Source: Streptomyces flavochromogenes (lineage in GTDB: Bacteria > Actinomycetota > Actinomycetes > Streptomycetales > Streptomycetaceae). From it: a stretch of 64,000 nucleotides of DNA. Both the position numbers and the translations under genes were made by a program. The notes below the pieces were generated by a model that saw only the letters and a list, made by a program, of their open reading frames with translations, did not search any database and was not told the DNA's origin. Below are positions 32,093-40,588 of this stretch, piece by piece (within the stretch, counting starts at the first letter, position 1; each line of letters starts with the position of its first letter). The stretch lies in NCBI RefSeq assembly GCF_000717595.1, contig NZ_JNZO01000031.1:1-64000 (forward strand). Direction: 5' to 3'.

Positions 32093-32944
32093 TCAGGGGC
32101 GGAAGTCCGCCTCGTGGTCGGCGGCCCAGGCGGCGAACGTGCGGGCCGGACGGCCGGTCAGTTCCTCGACCGTGCGGGTCAGCGGTGTCGGCCGGCCGTC
32201 GTGCGTGGCCCAGTAGGAGAGCAGGGCGTCGACGAAGAGCTCCGGCATGAAGCCGGCGACCGACTCCTTCCACTCCTCGGGCGTCACGACCGTGTGGGGT
32301 GCGGGCCGTCCCGTCACCTCGGCGAGTATCGCCAGCTGCTCGACGAAGGTCAGCGACTCGGGGCCCGTCAGGAGGTACGAGGAGCCGCGCAGCCGGGGCT
32401 CGGTGAGGACCGCGAAGGCCGCCTCGGCGACATCGCGCTCATGGATCGGGTCGCCGTACGAGTCAGGGTGGGGCAGGGCGGGGCCCCGCCCGCTCCGGAG
32501 GGCTCCGGCCCACTGCAGGGCGTTGGTGGCGAAGGCGCCCGGCTGGAGGTGGGTGGCCTCGAAGGCCCCGGCGTCCGCGGCGGCGGAGAGGGCGCGCTCG
32601 GCGGCGAGGTGGGAGGCGGCGATCGGGTTCTCGGCGGCGTCCGGGGCGAGGACGGAGCTGGAGGAGAGCAGGACGACGTGCTCGACGCCGGCGGCGCGGG
32701 CCCGGTCGGCGAAGGCCTCGGCGTGGGTGGCCTCGGCGTACAGGAAGACGGAGTCGACGCCGGTCAGGGCGGTGTCGAAGGTGGCCGGGTCGGTGAGGTC
32801 GCAGCGCACGGTGTCGACCCCGGGCGGTGGGGAGAGGTCCGTGGGGTTCTTGGAGGCGGCTTTCGCCTTGATGCCGGCGGTGTCGAGGAGGCCGAGCAGG
32901 GTGGAGGCGACGCGGCCGCGGCTGCCGGTGACGAGAACGGTCAT
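32093..32944 (-). CDS. NmrA-like NAD(P)-binding oxidoreductase
   Basis: A 283-residue atypical SDR. N-terminal MTVLVTGSRGRVASTLLGLL nucleotide-binding strand, CDLTDPATFDTAL, VEHVVLLSSSSVLAP, and PGAFATNALQWA in the substrate region. Members (NmrA, quinone oxidoreductase QorB type) bind NAD(P)H and act as redox sensors or reductases. ATG 32944 has AAGGAC 8 bases upstream; the frame upstream to 33154 lies antisense to the GNAT gene and is not used. Confidence 0.87.
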   Translation of the reverse strand: MTVLVTGSRGRVASTLLGLLDTAGIKAKAASKNPTDLSPPPGVDTVRCDLTDPATFDTALTGVDSVFLYAEATHAEAFADRARAAGVEHVVLLSSSSVLAPDAAENPIAASHLAAERALSAAADAGAFEATHLQPGAFATNALQWAGALRSGRGPALPHPDSYGDPIHERDVAEAAFAVLTEPRLRGSSYLLTGPESLTFVEQLAILAEVTGRPAPHTVVTPEEWKESVAGFMPELFVDALLSYWATHDGRPTPLTRTVEELTGRPARTFAAWAADHEADFRP

Positions 32945-33056
32945 GAGGGGGTCCTTCCGGAGCGGTGCACGATTTCCTTCGCGACGCATCATCTGCGCCA
33001 CGCAGATAAATATCCAGGGTCGTGCCGTGTGCGTCAACCCGGATGAAACCCTGAGG

Positions 33057-33062
33057 TACCGT
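33057..33062 (+). promoter_or_regulatory. Candidate -10 box of the GNAT gene at 33069
   Basis: TACCGT ends 6 bases before ATG 33069. Confidence 0.42.
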
Positions 33063-33068
33063 CCCGGC

Positions 33069-33518
33069 ATGAAGATCATCGACCTTGAGCCCGGCGATCC
33101 CCGGCTGGAGAACGACCTCCTGCCCGTCCTCTCCGAACTCCGCCCGCACCTCACCCCGGACCTCTTCCGGGAGGTCTACGAGACGGGGCACTCCCAGGGG
33201 CTGCGGTTCAGCGCCGCCTACACCGACGAGGGCCGCTGCGTCGGCGCCGCCGGCTGGCGGATCGTCATCAACACCAGCTCCCTGCGCAAGCTCTACGTCG
33301 ACGACCTGGTGACCGCGGCCGCCACCCGGTCCACCGGGGTGGGCCACGCGCTCATCGCCCATCTGGAGAGCCACGCCCGCGCGGCCGGCTGCCACGAGCT
33401 CAACCTGGACTCCGGCACCCACCGCACCGGAGCCCACCGCTTCTACCTGCGTGAGCGCTTCGACATCGTGGCCTTCCACTTCACCCGGGCGCTCACGGGA
33501 CCCGAAGACGCCTCCTGA
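33069..33518 (+). CDS. GNAT family N-acetyltransferase
   Basis: A 149-residue acetyltransferase. The acetyl-CoA loop is TRSTGVGHALIAHLESHA (Q/RxxGxG/A) preceded by the strand LRKLYVDDLVT. The C-terminal AHRFYLRERFDIVAFHF is the usual beta-6/beta-7 block. Substrate unknown. Leaderless start. It converges on another acetyltransferase gene with 9 bases between the stops. Confidence 0.87.
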   Translation: MKIIDLEPGDPRLENDLLPVLSELRPHLTPDLFREVYETGHSQGLRFSAAYTDEGRCVGAAGWRIVINTSSLRKLYVDDLVTAAATRSTGVGHALIAHLESHARAAGCHELNLDSGTHRTGAHRFYLRERFDIVAFHFTRALTGPEDAS

Positions 33519-33527
33519 CGACAGGCC

Positions 33528-34070
33528 CTAAGGAGCCTCCCGGGCCGGCTTTCCCAGGTCGAGGCGCCAGTCGTTGCAGCGCATCCGCTGGCCCGGCGGG
33601 TATTCGAAGTCCCGCTCGCCGAGCAGCTCGAACCCGGCTTTGCGGCACACCGCGTTCGACGCGGCGTTCTCCGTCGACGGGAACGCGTGGAGGAAGGGAT
33701 GGAGGCCCGCCGCCCGGGCCTCCTCGGCCACCGCGCGCGTGGCGGCGCTCGCCACGCCCCGGCCCTGGAAGCCCGGCAGCACGGCCCACCCGGTCTCGTA
33801 GACCGGCTCGCCGTCGCCGGTCCGCACCCAGAATCCGATGCTGCCGACGACGGCCTCCTCCGGCAGCAGCACGATCCGGTACATGCACCCCGCGCCCGGC
33901 TCGCCGGCGCTCAGCTCCACGTACCGCCGGTGGCGCCGGACGAGCTGCTCCTCCGTCTCCGGGCCGCCGAGGTGATCCATCAAGTCCGGTGCGTTCAGGG
34001 CGCGCAGCAGGCCGGCGTCGGTCTCGGACCAGGGCTCGATCCGTACGGGCGAGGTGGTGTCGGTGTCCAT
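33528..34070 (-). CDS. GNAT family N-acetyltransferase (RimJ/RimL-like)
   Basis: A 180-residue acetyltransferase. The acetyl-CoA loop is LPGFQGRGVASAATRAVAEE, followed by LHPFLHAFPSTENAASNAVCRKAGFELLGE, of which SxNxAS is the RimJ-type signature. ATG 34070 has TACCGT 6 bases upstream; the long upstream frame is antisense noise. It lies 14 bases after the AraC gene in the same direction but may have its own promoter. Confidence 0.88.
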   Translation of the reverse strand: MDTDTTSPVRIEPWSETDAGLLRALNAPDLMDHLGGPETEEQLVRRHRRYVELSAGEPGAGCMYRIVLLPEEAVVGSIGFWVRTGDGEPVYETGWAVLPGFQGRGVASAATRAVAEEARAAGLHPFLHAFPSTENAASNAVCRKAGFELLGERDFEYPPGQRMRCNDWRLDLGKPAREAP

Positions 34071-34076
34071 CTCCGT

Positions 34077-34082
34077 ACGGTA
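34077..34082 (-). promoter_or_regulatory. Candidate -10 box of the GNAT gene at 34070
   Basis: TACCGT on the minus strand, 6 bases before the ATG. It overlaps the region just before the araC stop. Confidence 0.4.
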
Positions 34083-34084
34083 GG

Positions 34085-35014
34085 TCAGGGCGCCGACACT
34101 CCCCGGGCGTACACCGTCGGCGACACCCCGATCGTCGCCGTGAACTCCCGTACGAGATGGGCCTGGTCGCTGTAGCCCAGCTCCACCGCCAGGGCCGCCC
34201 AGTCCGGGCCGCCCGCCGCGCCCGCGGCCTCGGCGCGCTCCAGGGCCTCGTGGATGCGGTAGCGCAGGATCACCCACTTCGGGCCGACGCCGACGTGGGT
34301 CGCGAAGAGACGCTGGAGCGAGCGTGCCGACAGGCCCGTCGCCGAGACCAGTTGGGTCACCTTGCGGACCGTACGGTCCCCTCGGATCAGGTCCACCAGC
34401 TCCATGGCCCGGGCGGCGGCCGGATCGGGTGCGGGGCCGTGGGCGAGCAGGAAGGCGTCGAGCGCCGCCACGCGCGCGTGGTCGGTGTCGGGGGAGAGGA
34501 CGGCGGACAGGAGGCCGGCGCCCGTAGCCGCGCGGTCCTCCTCCCCACCCGTCCCGAGGCTCGGCTCCGGGCCCGTCCCGACGCCCGACGCCGTGCCCGC
34601 GTCCGGGAAGACCTCCGTCAGGGGGACCCGGCGGCCCGTCCAGGTCGACACCGGCCACGCGGGCGCGAAGGGACGGAAACCGCCCGGGCGGAACTGGACC
34701 CCGCAGACCCGGCCCGCCTCCGTCAGCTTCTGGGTGAACAGGCCGAGCCCGATCCCGGAGACCTCGGCGGACGCGCGCGCCTCCGCCGCAGGGGCGCCGA
34801 GCGCCCCGTACCGCTGGAAGACGATGTTCACCGACGGGTGCGGGACGACATGGGTCGCGTACGGCTCCGGCAGCTCCCAGTCGATCAGCCAGTAGTGCTC
34901 CAGATAGGGCCGCAGCTCCGGTGCCGGGGTGTGGCGGCGGAAGCGGACGCGGGAGAGCAGTTCGGCGGGGTCGACGATGCCGCGGGTGTCCTCGCGGGGA
35001 GCGGAGTCGGACAT
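34085..35014 (-). CDS. AraC family regulator
   Basis: A 309-residue regulator. Residues 1-140 are a cupin-like sensor domain of the type that begins PAPELRPYLEHYWLIDWELPE. Residues about 195-300 hold the two AraC helix-turn-helices (VTQLVSATGLSARSLQRLFA and WAALAVELGYSDQAHLVREF). A Gly/Glu-rich linker separates them. ATG 35014 has TAGCAT 6 bases upstream. Divergent from the TIGR03086 gene across 84 bases, which is its likely target. Confidence 0.9.
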   Translation of the reverse strand: MSDSAPREDTRGIVDPAELLSRVRFRRHTPAPELRPYLEHYWLIDWELPEPYATHVVPHPSVNIVFQRYGALGAPAAEARASAEVSGIGLGLFTQKLTEAGRVCGVQFRPGGFRPFAPAWPVSTWTGRRVPLTEVFPDAGTASGVGTGPEPSLGTGGEEDRAATGAGLLSAVLSPDTDHARVAALDAFLLAHGPAPDPAAARAMELVDLIRGDRTVRKVTQLVSATGLSARSLQRLFATHVGVGPKWVILRYRIHEALERAEAAGAAGGPDWAALAVELGYSDQAHLVREFTATIGVSPTVYARGVSAP

Positions 35015-35020
35015 ACTCCG

Positions 35021-35026
35021 ATGCTA
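35021..35026 (-). promoter_or_regulatory. Candidate -10 box of the araC-type gene
   Basis: TAGCAT on the minus strand, 6 bases before ATG 35014. Confidence 0.42.
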
Positions 35027-35085
35027 GGCCGGGACGCGTTTCCGGCCTGGCGTGTTTCTTCAAGACGGGGGTGGGCAGCGTCTCC

Positions 35086-35091
35086 TAACGT
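35086..35091 (+). promoter_or_regulatory. Candidate -10 box of the TIGR03086-type gene
   Basis: TAACGT ends 7 bases before ATG 35099. Confidence 0.42.
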
Positions 35092-35098
35092 CACCCTC

Positions 35099-35701
35099 AT
35101 GACGAACGAGGACCCGCTTCGCACCGGTGCCCCGCCCCGCATCCGTGACCTCCTCCGTAGCGCCGCCGCGCAGGCCACGCCCCTGGTCAGGGACATCGCC
35201 GACGCCTCGCTCGGCGCGCCCACGCCCTGCGCCGAGTACGACGTGCGTGCCCTGCTGAACCATCTTCTCGGCGTCGTCGTGCACTTCCAGGCGCTCGCCG
35301 CCAAGCGGCCCGCCGATCTCTCCACCACCACGGACTGGCTCGCCGACGCCGACTGGCGGGACCGCTTCGAGGCCGAGACCGGGAAGCTCGTCGAGGCCTG
35401 GTCGGCGCCCGGTGCCGAGGAGGGCACCACCGGGGGCATGGCGCTGCCGGCGCGGACCGTCGGGTCCATGGTGCTGCTCGACCTCACCGTGCACGCCTGG
35501 GACCTGGCCCGCGCCACCGGGCGGAGCTTCACACCCGATCCGGGCGTGGTCGACGGGCTCGTCGAGGAGGTGGAGCGGATGGCGCCGATGGCCCGGAAGA
35601 CGGGTGTCTTCGGGGAGGCCGTCGACCTGCCCGGCGATGCCAGCGTCTTCGAGCGGCTGCTCGCGACGACGGGCCGCGATCCGCGCGCCTGGGAGGCCTG
35701 A
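35099..35701 (+). CDS. TIGR03086-type metal-binding protein (mycothiol-dependent DinB/MDMPI fold)
   Basis: A 200-residue four-helix-bundle protein. PCAEYDVRALLNHLLGVVVHF, then DLTVHAWDLARATGR, place the three metal-ligand histidines (in LLNHL, and VHAWD) typical of the maleylpyruvate isomerase N-terminal/DinB fold. Members are thought to be mycothiol-dependent transferases; mycothiol is the actinobacterial thiol. The substrate is unknown. Divergent from an AraC regulator. Leaderless spacing supports ATG 35099. Confidence 0.85.
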   Translation: MTNEDPLRTGAPPRIRDLLRSAAAQATPLVRDIADASLGAPTPCAEYDVRALLNHLLGVVVHFQALAAKRPADLSTTTDWLADADWRDRFEAETGKLVEAWSAPGAEEGTTGGMALPARTVGSMVLLDLTVHAWDLARATGRSFTPDPGVVDGLVEEVERMAPMARKTGVFGEAVDLPGDASVFERLLATTGRDPRAWEA

Positions 35702-35712
35702 GGCCCTGGAGG

Positions 35713-35758
35713 CCTGGGCCGGCGGTCCCAGAGCCCTCAGGCCCTGGGCCGGCGGTCC
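35713..35758. repeat. Direct repeat, 16 bp, 30-base period
   Basis: CCTGGGCCGGCGGTCC at 35713-35728 and again at 35743-35758, just after the TIGR03086-type gene. No known element. Confidence 0.6.
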
Positions 35759-35800
35759 GGGACCCTGCCGGCAGACCGGGTGCCGACCCGGGGGCCCGGC

Positions 35801-36049
35801 TCAGCGCAGGCGGCCCGCCGAGCCCGGGGAGAGCCGGGAGACGACCTGGCCGAAGGCGTGCTCCTCCGCGGGCGTCAGCGGTATCGACTCCTGCGGATGC
35901 CAGATCCGCTCCAGTGGGGTGTGCGCCGGGTCGCGGCGGTCGCGGGCGCGGGCGCGCAGGCCGAGCGACAGCCACACCACCGTCGATACGGCGAGCAGGC
36001 CGAAGAGCGTGATCACACGGGGATCGGAGAACTGGCCGGGCAAGGACAT
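35801..36049 (-). CDS. Small single-pass membrane protein, unknown
   Basis: An 82-residue protein. One transmembrane helix (about residues 11-30, VITLFGLLAVSTVVWLSLGL) is followed by a basic stop-transfer RARARDRRD and a soluble tail with LTPAEEHAFGQVVSRLSP. ATG 36049 has GGAG 7 bases upstream. No family recognised. It stands alone between the TIGR03086-type gene and a divergent substrate-binding-like gene. Confidence 0.68.
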   Translation of the reverse strand: MSLPGQFSDPRVITLFGLLAVSTVVWLSLGLRARARDRRDPAHTPLERIWHPQESIPLTPAEEHAFGQVVSRLSPGSAGRLR

Positions 36050-36184
36050 GACTCACTCCAGGGCGGGAGGGCCGCCCGGCACCGCGCGCCCCGGCAGGTG
36101 GCGCGTGGGCACGAGGGCCCGACGATTCCTACTGCTTCCTCCCGACCTGTTCAGTTAACACCACCCTGGGGGACTTTCGGCAGG

Positions 36185-36210
36185 GGGTCCGGGACCTTGG
36201 TCCCGGACCC
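36185..36210. repeat. Perfect 12-bp hairpin between divergent genes
   Basis: GGGTCCGGGACC, TT, GGTCCCGGACCC. No T-run. It lies in the 268-base gap between the small membrane protein and the binding protein; either an operator or an RNA structure. Confidence 0.6.
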
Positions 36211-36317
36211 GGCCGCCCCGGGGGCCCGCGCCGCCGACAGGCCCTCTTGTGCGGGCCGGGGAACCGCTCCAAGGTGCTCGGAAGAGGCATATTTCCGGCC
36301 GGGGAGGGAGCAGCCGT

Positions 36318-37166
36318 ATGTCCGGGACGCAGGCATGGGGATTCACGGACGACAGAGGCGCGGAGCTGGGGGCGGCCCGCGTGCCGCGGCGGGTGATCGC
36401 GTATGTGCGGGCCGGGGCCGCCCTGTGCGACCTGGGCGTGACGCCGGTCGCGGTGTACGGCTCCGGGCATGACGGGGACGTCCTCGACCCGGCGAAGGAC
36501 GGCGGGCTGACGGCGGCCGCGGTGACCTACCTCGGGCCGGGCCGGGTCCTCGACGAGGGGCTGCTGCGGGAGCTGCGGCCGGACGTGATCGTCGACGTGA
36601 CCTACGACGGGAAGAGCCCCTACGCGCTCGACGAGGCGGTCGCCGAACGGCTCGGGGTTCCGCTCGTCGCGCTCTCCGTCGGCAACGAGCTCACCCTGCC
36701 GGCGATCCTCGACCGGTTCGGCGCGCTGGCGGTGAGTCTGGGGGCGGCGCCGGACGACGGGACGACCGCCGAGGATTCCCCGGGCGATCTCGGGGCCGCC
36801 GAGGACGAGCTCCGGGAGGTCGCCGCGCGGACCCGGCTCGCAGTGCTCGCCCTCTCCGGGGCCGGTCCCGACCAGGTGCACCTCGCCCGGCCGTCGGCCT
36901 GGCCCGAGCTGGCGAGGCTCGCCGAGCTCGGCGTACGGCTCGTGGACCCGGGCCCGGGGCCCGGGGCCAACTGGCTCACCGGTGACTGGGGCCGGGCCTC
37001 CGAGCTCCGGCCCGGCCTGGTCCTCTTCGACAGCCGGGCGCACGCCACGGCGCCGGACGCGGCCCTGTCCGGCGTCCGGTTCTCGCCGTGGAACCCGGAG
37101 ACCCCGCCCAGCCCGGCGGCGTACGCGCGCTTCTTCCGCGCACTGGCCGGGGCGCTCGCCGGCTGA
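36318..37166 (+). CDS. Periplasmic-binding-protein-like (FepB/BtuF type) protein lacking a signal peptide
   Basis: A 282-residue protein with the class III binding-protein pattern: RRVIAYVRAGAALCDLGVTPVAVYGSG, LRPDVIVDVTYDG, then a helical backbone and the second lobe (FFRALAGAL end). It resembles siderophore- or cobalamin-binding lipoproteins, but it starts directly at MSGTQAWGFTDDRGAEL with no signal or lipobox, and no ABC permease or ATPase is adjacent. ATG 36318 has GGAGGGAG 8 bases upstream, so the start seems right. It may work in the cytoplasm as a sensor or carrier; that is inference. Confidence 0.8.
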   Translation: MSGTQAWGFTDDRGAELGAARVPRRVIAYVRAGAALCDLGVTPVAVYGSGHDGDVLDPAKDGGLTAAAVTYLGPGRVLDEGLLRELRPDVIVDVTYDGKSPYALDEAVAERLGVPLVALSVGNELTLPAILDRFGALAVSLGAAPDDGTTAEDSPGDLGAAEDELREVAARTRLAVLALSGAGPDQVHLARPSAWPELARLAELGVRLVDPGPGPGANWLTGDWGRASELRPGLVLFDSRAHATAPDAALSGVRFSPWNPETPPSPAAYARFFRALAGALAG

Positions 37167-37200
37167 ACCGGCGAGGGCGTCGACGCGAAGCCGGGGCCGC

Positions 37201-37620
37201 TCAGGCCGGGGCCGCCGTGAGGCGGGTCCGGCGGAGCGAGTCGGCGAACTCCTCCGCGCGGGAGAGCTGGGCCCGCAGCTCGGCGACCCGCTCGGCGGCG
37301 GCCCGCTCGTAGCCGCGGACGCGGGCCACGAGCGCGGCCCGCTCGTCCGGGTCGAGCTCGGTGTCCGTGCCCGCGCGCTCGGCGGCCAGCAGGTCCACGG
37401 CCGTGAGGAGTTCGCGGGTCTCGTCGAGGGTGAAGCCGAGCGGCTTCATCCGGCGGACGACCATCAGCCGGGACACGTCCGCGTCCGTGTAGAGCGGGAA
37501 GCCGCCGGGCGAGGCCGCGGACGGGACGACGAGTCCGTTGTCCTCGTACTGCCGGATCGTGCGCAGGGACAGCTCGGTCCGTGCGGCGACCTCGCCGATC
37601 TGCATGGGCTCGCCGGCCAT
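37201..37620 (-). CDS. MerR family regulator
   Basis: A 139-residue regulator. The N-terminal MerR helix-turn-helix is MQIGEVAARTELSLRTIRQY with DNGLVVPS and the wing F-PLYTDADVSRL; a coiled coil of about 50 residues (VARVRGYERAAAERVAELRAQ) forms the dimer. The C-terminus has no cysteines, so it is not a metal sensor of the classic type. ATG 37620 is chosen (GAGG 7-8 bases upstream); GTG 37644 would add 8 residues. Divergent from the large permease, with a 20-bp tandem repeat between them. Confidence 0.88.
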   Translation of the reverse strand: MAGEPMQIGEVAARTELSLRTIRQYEDNGLVVPSAASPGGFPLYTDADVSRLMVVRRMKPLGFTLDETRELLTAVDLLAAERAGTDTELDPDERAALVARVRGYERAAAERVAELRAQLSRAEEFADSLRRTRLTAAPA

Positions 37621-37660
37621 ACGCATTCCTCGTACTCCGCTCACGCGTCAGGTCCTTCCT

Positions 37661-37700
37661 CGTACGGGGTTCCCACCGGGCGTACGGGGTCCCCACAGGG
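37661..37700. repeat. Tandem 20-bp direct repeat between the merR and permease genes
   Basis: CGTACGGGGTTCCCACCGGG (37661-37680) is repeated as CGTACGGGGTCCCCACAGGG (37681-37700), two mismatches. It sits 33 bases before the permease -10 box (37733-37738) and may be an operator. Confidence 0.65.
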
Positions 37701-37732
37701 CGCGGCTTCCGCGCATTACATACCATTCGTCC

Positions 37733-37738
37733 TAACTT
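37733..37738 (+). promoter_or_regulatory. Candidate -10 box of the permease gene
   Basis: TAACTT ends 8 bases before ATG 37747. Confidence 0.42.
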
Positions 37739-37746
37739 CAGCACTT

Positions 37747-39756
37747 ATGAGAGCTGGAAGTGCGGCGAAACGCCTGCTCGTAGGTCGTCCGTTGGACAGC
37801 GGGCGGCTCGGGGAGACCCTGCTGCCGAAGCGGGTCGCCCTGCCGATCTTCTGCAGCGACCCGCTCTCCTCGGTCGCGTACGCCACCGAGGAGATCCTGC
37901 TGATCCTGGCCCTCGGCGGCCTCGCCGTGCTCCATCTGGCCTGGTACGCGGCGGTCGGCATCGTGATCCTGCTCCTGGTCGTCGTCGCCTCCTACCGGCA
38001 GACCTGCTACGCCTATCCGGGCGGCGGCGGGGCTTATGTCGTCTCCGCCGAGAACCTCGGGCAGACCGCCGCGCTCACCGCCGCCTCCGCGCTGCTGATC
38101 GACTACGTGATGACCGTCGCCGTCTCCGTCGTCTCCGGGGTCGCCGCCATCACCTCGGCCGTGCCCTCGCTCGACGGGCACGCCGTGGCCATGTCGGTGT
38201 TCTTCGTGGCCGTGCTGGCCTGGCTGAACCTGCGCGGAGTGCGGGAGTCGGGGCGCTGGTTCGCCGTCCCGACGTACGCCTTCATCGCGGTCATCTATCT
38301 GATGTTCGCGGTGGCCGCGGTGCGGATGGCGACCGGTGCGACGATCCGGGCCGAGTCCGCCGATCTGCCCGTCGAGGCGGTCTCCACCTATTCGGGGATC
38401 GCGCTCGTGCTGCTCGCGCTGCGCGCCTTCGCCTCCGGCTGTACCGCGCTGACCGGTGTCGAGGCCGTCAGCAACGGCGTACCGGCGTTCGCCAAGCCCA
38501 AGAGCCGCAACGCGGCGATGACGCTCGCGATCATGGGCGGGCTGTCCGTGACCATGTTCTTCGGGATCACCGTGCTCGCGATGGTCTACGAGGTCCACGT
38601 CGCCGAGGACCCCACCGAACTCGGGCTCGCGCCCGGCACCCCGACGTCCACCGCGCTCGCGCAGATCGGACGGGCCACCTTCGGCGACTGGCACATCCTC
38701 TTCTACGCGCTCCAGGCCGTCACCGCGGGCGTCCTGATCCTGGCGGCCAACACCGCCTTCAACGGCTTCCCCATGCTCGCCTCCGTCCTGGGCCGCGACC
38801 GCTACGCGCCCCGCCAGCTCTTCCACCGCGGCGACCGGCTCGTCTACTCCAACGGCATCGTGCTCCTCGCGCTCGCCGCGATCGTCCTCATCGTCGCCTT
38901 CGACGCGCAGCTGACCCGCCTCATCCAGCTGTACATCCTCGGCGTCTTCGTCTCCTTCACCCTCTCCCAGGCCGGCATGGTCAAGCACTGGCGGCGAGAA
39001 CTCGCCACACCCGCGGGCGCCGCCGACCGTCACAACATCCACCGCCGTCTCGCGATCAACGCCTTCGGCGCCTGTCTGACGGCGGTCGTCCTCGTCATCG
39101 TCCTCATCACCAAGTTCACCCACGGCGCCTGGATCGTCGTCATCGCGATGCCGGTGCTCTTCGCCGGGATGAAGGGGGTGAGGCGGCATTACGACGCCGT
39201 CTCCGCCGAGGTGGCCGTCGCCCCCGGGCAGCGGCCCCACGCCCTCGCCGAGAACCACGTCCTCGTCCTGGTGGCCTCGGTGAACGCGCCCAGCCTCCGG
39301 GCCCTGTCGTACGCGAAGACCCTGCACCCCGCCTCGCTCACGGCGGTCACCGTCGCCGAGGACCCGGCCGAGGCGGAGGTGCTCCGCGCGACCTGGGAGG
39401 CCCATGGCATCGACGTACCGCTTCGGGTGCTCAGCTCCCCGTACCGCTCGATCGTCCAGCCGGTCCTGCGGCACGTCCGGGAGGCGCCCGAGCGGGCAGG
39501 GGACGCGGTGATCTCGGTGGTCATCCCCGAGTACGTGGTGGGCCACTGGTGGGAGCAGCCGCTTCACAACCAGAGCGCGCTGCGTCTCAAGACCCGGCTG
39601 CTGTTCATGAAGAACGTCGTCGTCATCGACGTGCCGTACCGCCTCGCCTCGGCCCGCGAGCTGGCCGCCGAGCGCGCGAGGGCGGCGGACGCCGCGCGGG
39701 CCGCGGAGGCGGCGAAGGCGGCCGGGGACGCGAAGCGCCCCGGGGACGGGACCTGA
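37747..39756 (+). CDS. APC superfamily amino-acid permease with cytoplasmic USP-like C-terminus
   Basis: A 669-residue transporter. Residues 30-480 have about 12 transmembrane helices with the APC start PIFCSDPLSSVAYATEEILL and YPGGGGAYVVSAENLG in helix 3. Residues 480-640 form a soluble domain (HVLVLVASVNAPSLRALSYAKTL; VISVVIPEYVVGHWWEQPLHNQ), resembling a universal stress protein-like fold seen in KimA/YdaO-type potassium or amino-acid carriers. The C-terminus is an Ala/Lys-rich helix. The start motif is close to KimA-family K+ importers, so potassium transport is a real alternative to amino-acid transport. Confidence 0.88.
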   Translation: MRAGSAAKRLLVGRPLDSGRLGETLLPKRVALPIFCSDPLSSVAYATEEILLILALGGLAVLHLAWYAAVGIVILLLVVVASYRQTCYAYPGGGGAYVVSAENLGQTAALTAASALLIDYVMTVAVSVVSGVAAITSAVPSLDGHAVAMSVFFVAVLAWLNLRGVRESGRWFAVPTYAFIAVIYLMFAVAAVRMATGATIRAESADLPVEAVSTYSGIALVLLALRAFASGCTALTGVEAVSNGVPAFAKPKSRNAAMTLAIMGGLSVTMFFGITVLAMVYEVHVAEDPTELGLAPGTPTSTALAQIGRATFGDWHILFYALQAVTAGVLILAANTAFNGFPMLASVLGRDRYAPRQLFHRGDRLVYSNGIVLLALAAIVLIVAFDAQLTRLIQLYILGVFVSFTLSQAGMVKHWRRELATPAGAADRHNIHRRLAINAFGACLTAVVLVIVLITKFTHGAWIVVIAMPVLFAGMKGVRRHYDAVSAEVAVAPGQRPHALAENHVLVLVASVNAPSLRALSYAKTLHPASLTAVTVAEDPAEAEVLRATWEAHGIDVPLRVLSSPYRSIVQPVLRHVREAPERAGDAVISVVIPEYVVGHWWEQPLHNQSALRLKTRLLFMKNVVVIDVPYRLASARELAAERARAADAARAAEAAKAAGDAKRPGDGT

Positions 39757-39819
39757 CGGCCCGGTCGTCCCTCGCCGTCACGGAGCCTCCCCGTCACAGG
39801 CGCCGTGCAGCCGTCGTCC

Positions 39820-40452
39820 CTACGGCCACACCAGGCAGTACGGCTGGTGACCCGCCTCGTGGAGGCGGACCGAGAAGTCCTGCCACTCGTGGAGCAGCTG
39901 GTAGACGTCGAAGGCGTCGCGCGGGCCGCCGCGGTCCGGGACCGTGGACCAGATGAAGGCGGCCGCGCCGACCGACTCCTCGCCGATCGCGCGCAGCGGG
40001 TCGACCACGGTCATCGGCAGCTTCACCACGGCGTAGTCCGGGTGCAGGACCACCAGCTCAAGCGGCGGCACCTTGTTCAGGGGCATGCCCTGGATGCCGG
40101 TCAGGACCATGGCCGCTATGGTCTCCGGCTTGATCTTGGTGAACATGCCGCCCATGCCGAGCTCGTCGCCGCCGAGTTCCTCCGGGCGCATCGAGATCGG
40201 GACGCGGGCCGCCGTGGCGCCGTCGGGCGCCCCGAAGTACTTGTACGTCACCCCCAACCGGCCACTCCCGCTCGCGCTTCCCTTGGCCGGATCTCCCGGA
40301 GGGCCCGATGTGTCAGGGATGCCGGGAATGCCTGGAGTGCTCGGGGTTCCGGAGGTCGAGTCCTCGCCCCGCCGGCGCCGGTGCCTCCCCCGGCGGGCAG
40401 ACTCCGGACCCAGATCGTCCGTCCCCTCGCCCGGTCCGCCACCGCGATGCAT
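39820..40452 (-). CDS. Conserved streptomycete protein of unknown function
   Basis: A 210-residue protein. Residues 1-65 are a low-complexity Gly/Pro/Arg/Ser tail with PSTPGIPGIPDTSGPPGDP. Residues 66-210 form one compact domain: VTYKYFGAPDGATAARVPIS, MVLTGIQGMPLNKVPPLELV, KLPMTVVDPLRAIGEESVGA, AFDVYQLLHEWQDFSVRLHE and the closing YCLVWP. No signal peptide or membrane helix. I do not recognise a characterised family. It converges on the permease and is divergent from the hemL region. Confidence 0.75.
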   Translation of the reverse strand: MHRGGGPGEGTDDLGPESARRGRHRRRRGEDSTSGTPSTPGIPGIPDTSGPPGDPAKGSASGSGRLGVTYKYFGAPDGATAARVPISMRPEELGGDELGMGGMFTKIKPETIAAMVLTGIQGMPLNKVPPLELVVLHPDYAVVKLPMTVVDPLRAIGEESVGAAAFIWSTVPDRGGPRDAFDVYQLLHEWQDFSVRLHEAGHQPYCLVWP

Positions 40453-40588
40453 ATCTCCACCCGACTGCTTTTTCTCGGCAACACGACCCCGCCGCGCAAC
40501 CCGATCATCGTGTCAGTGACCTCCCCCGCGTTCGTACGGTGAAACACCTGTCCGCAAGAACGCCGTGGCCTCTGACACCATGGATTCC

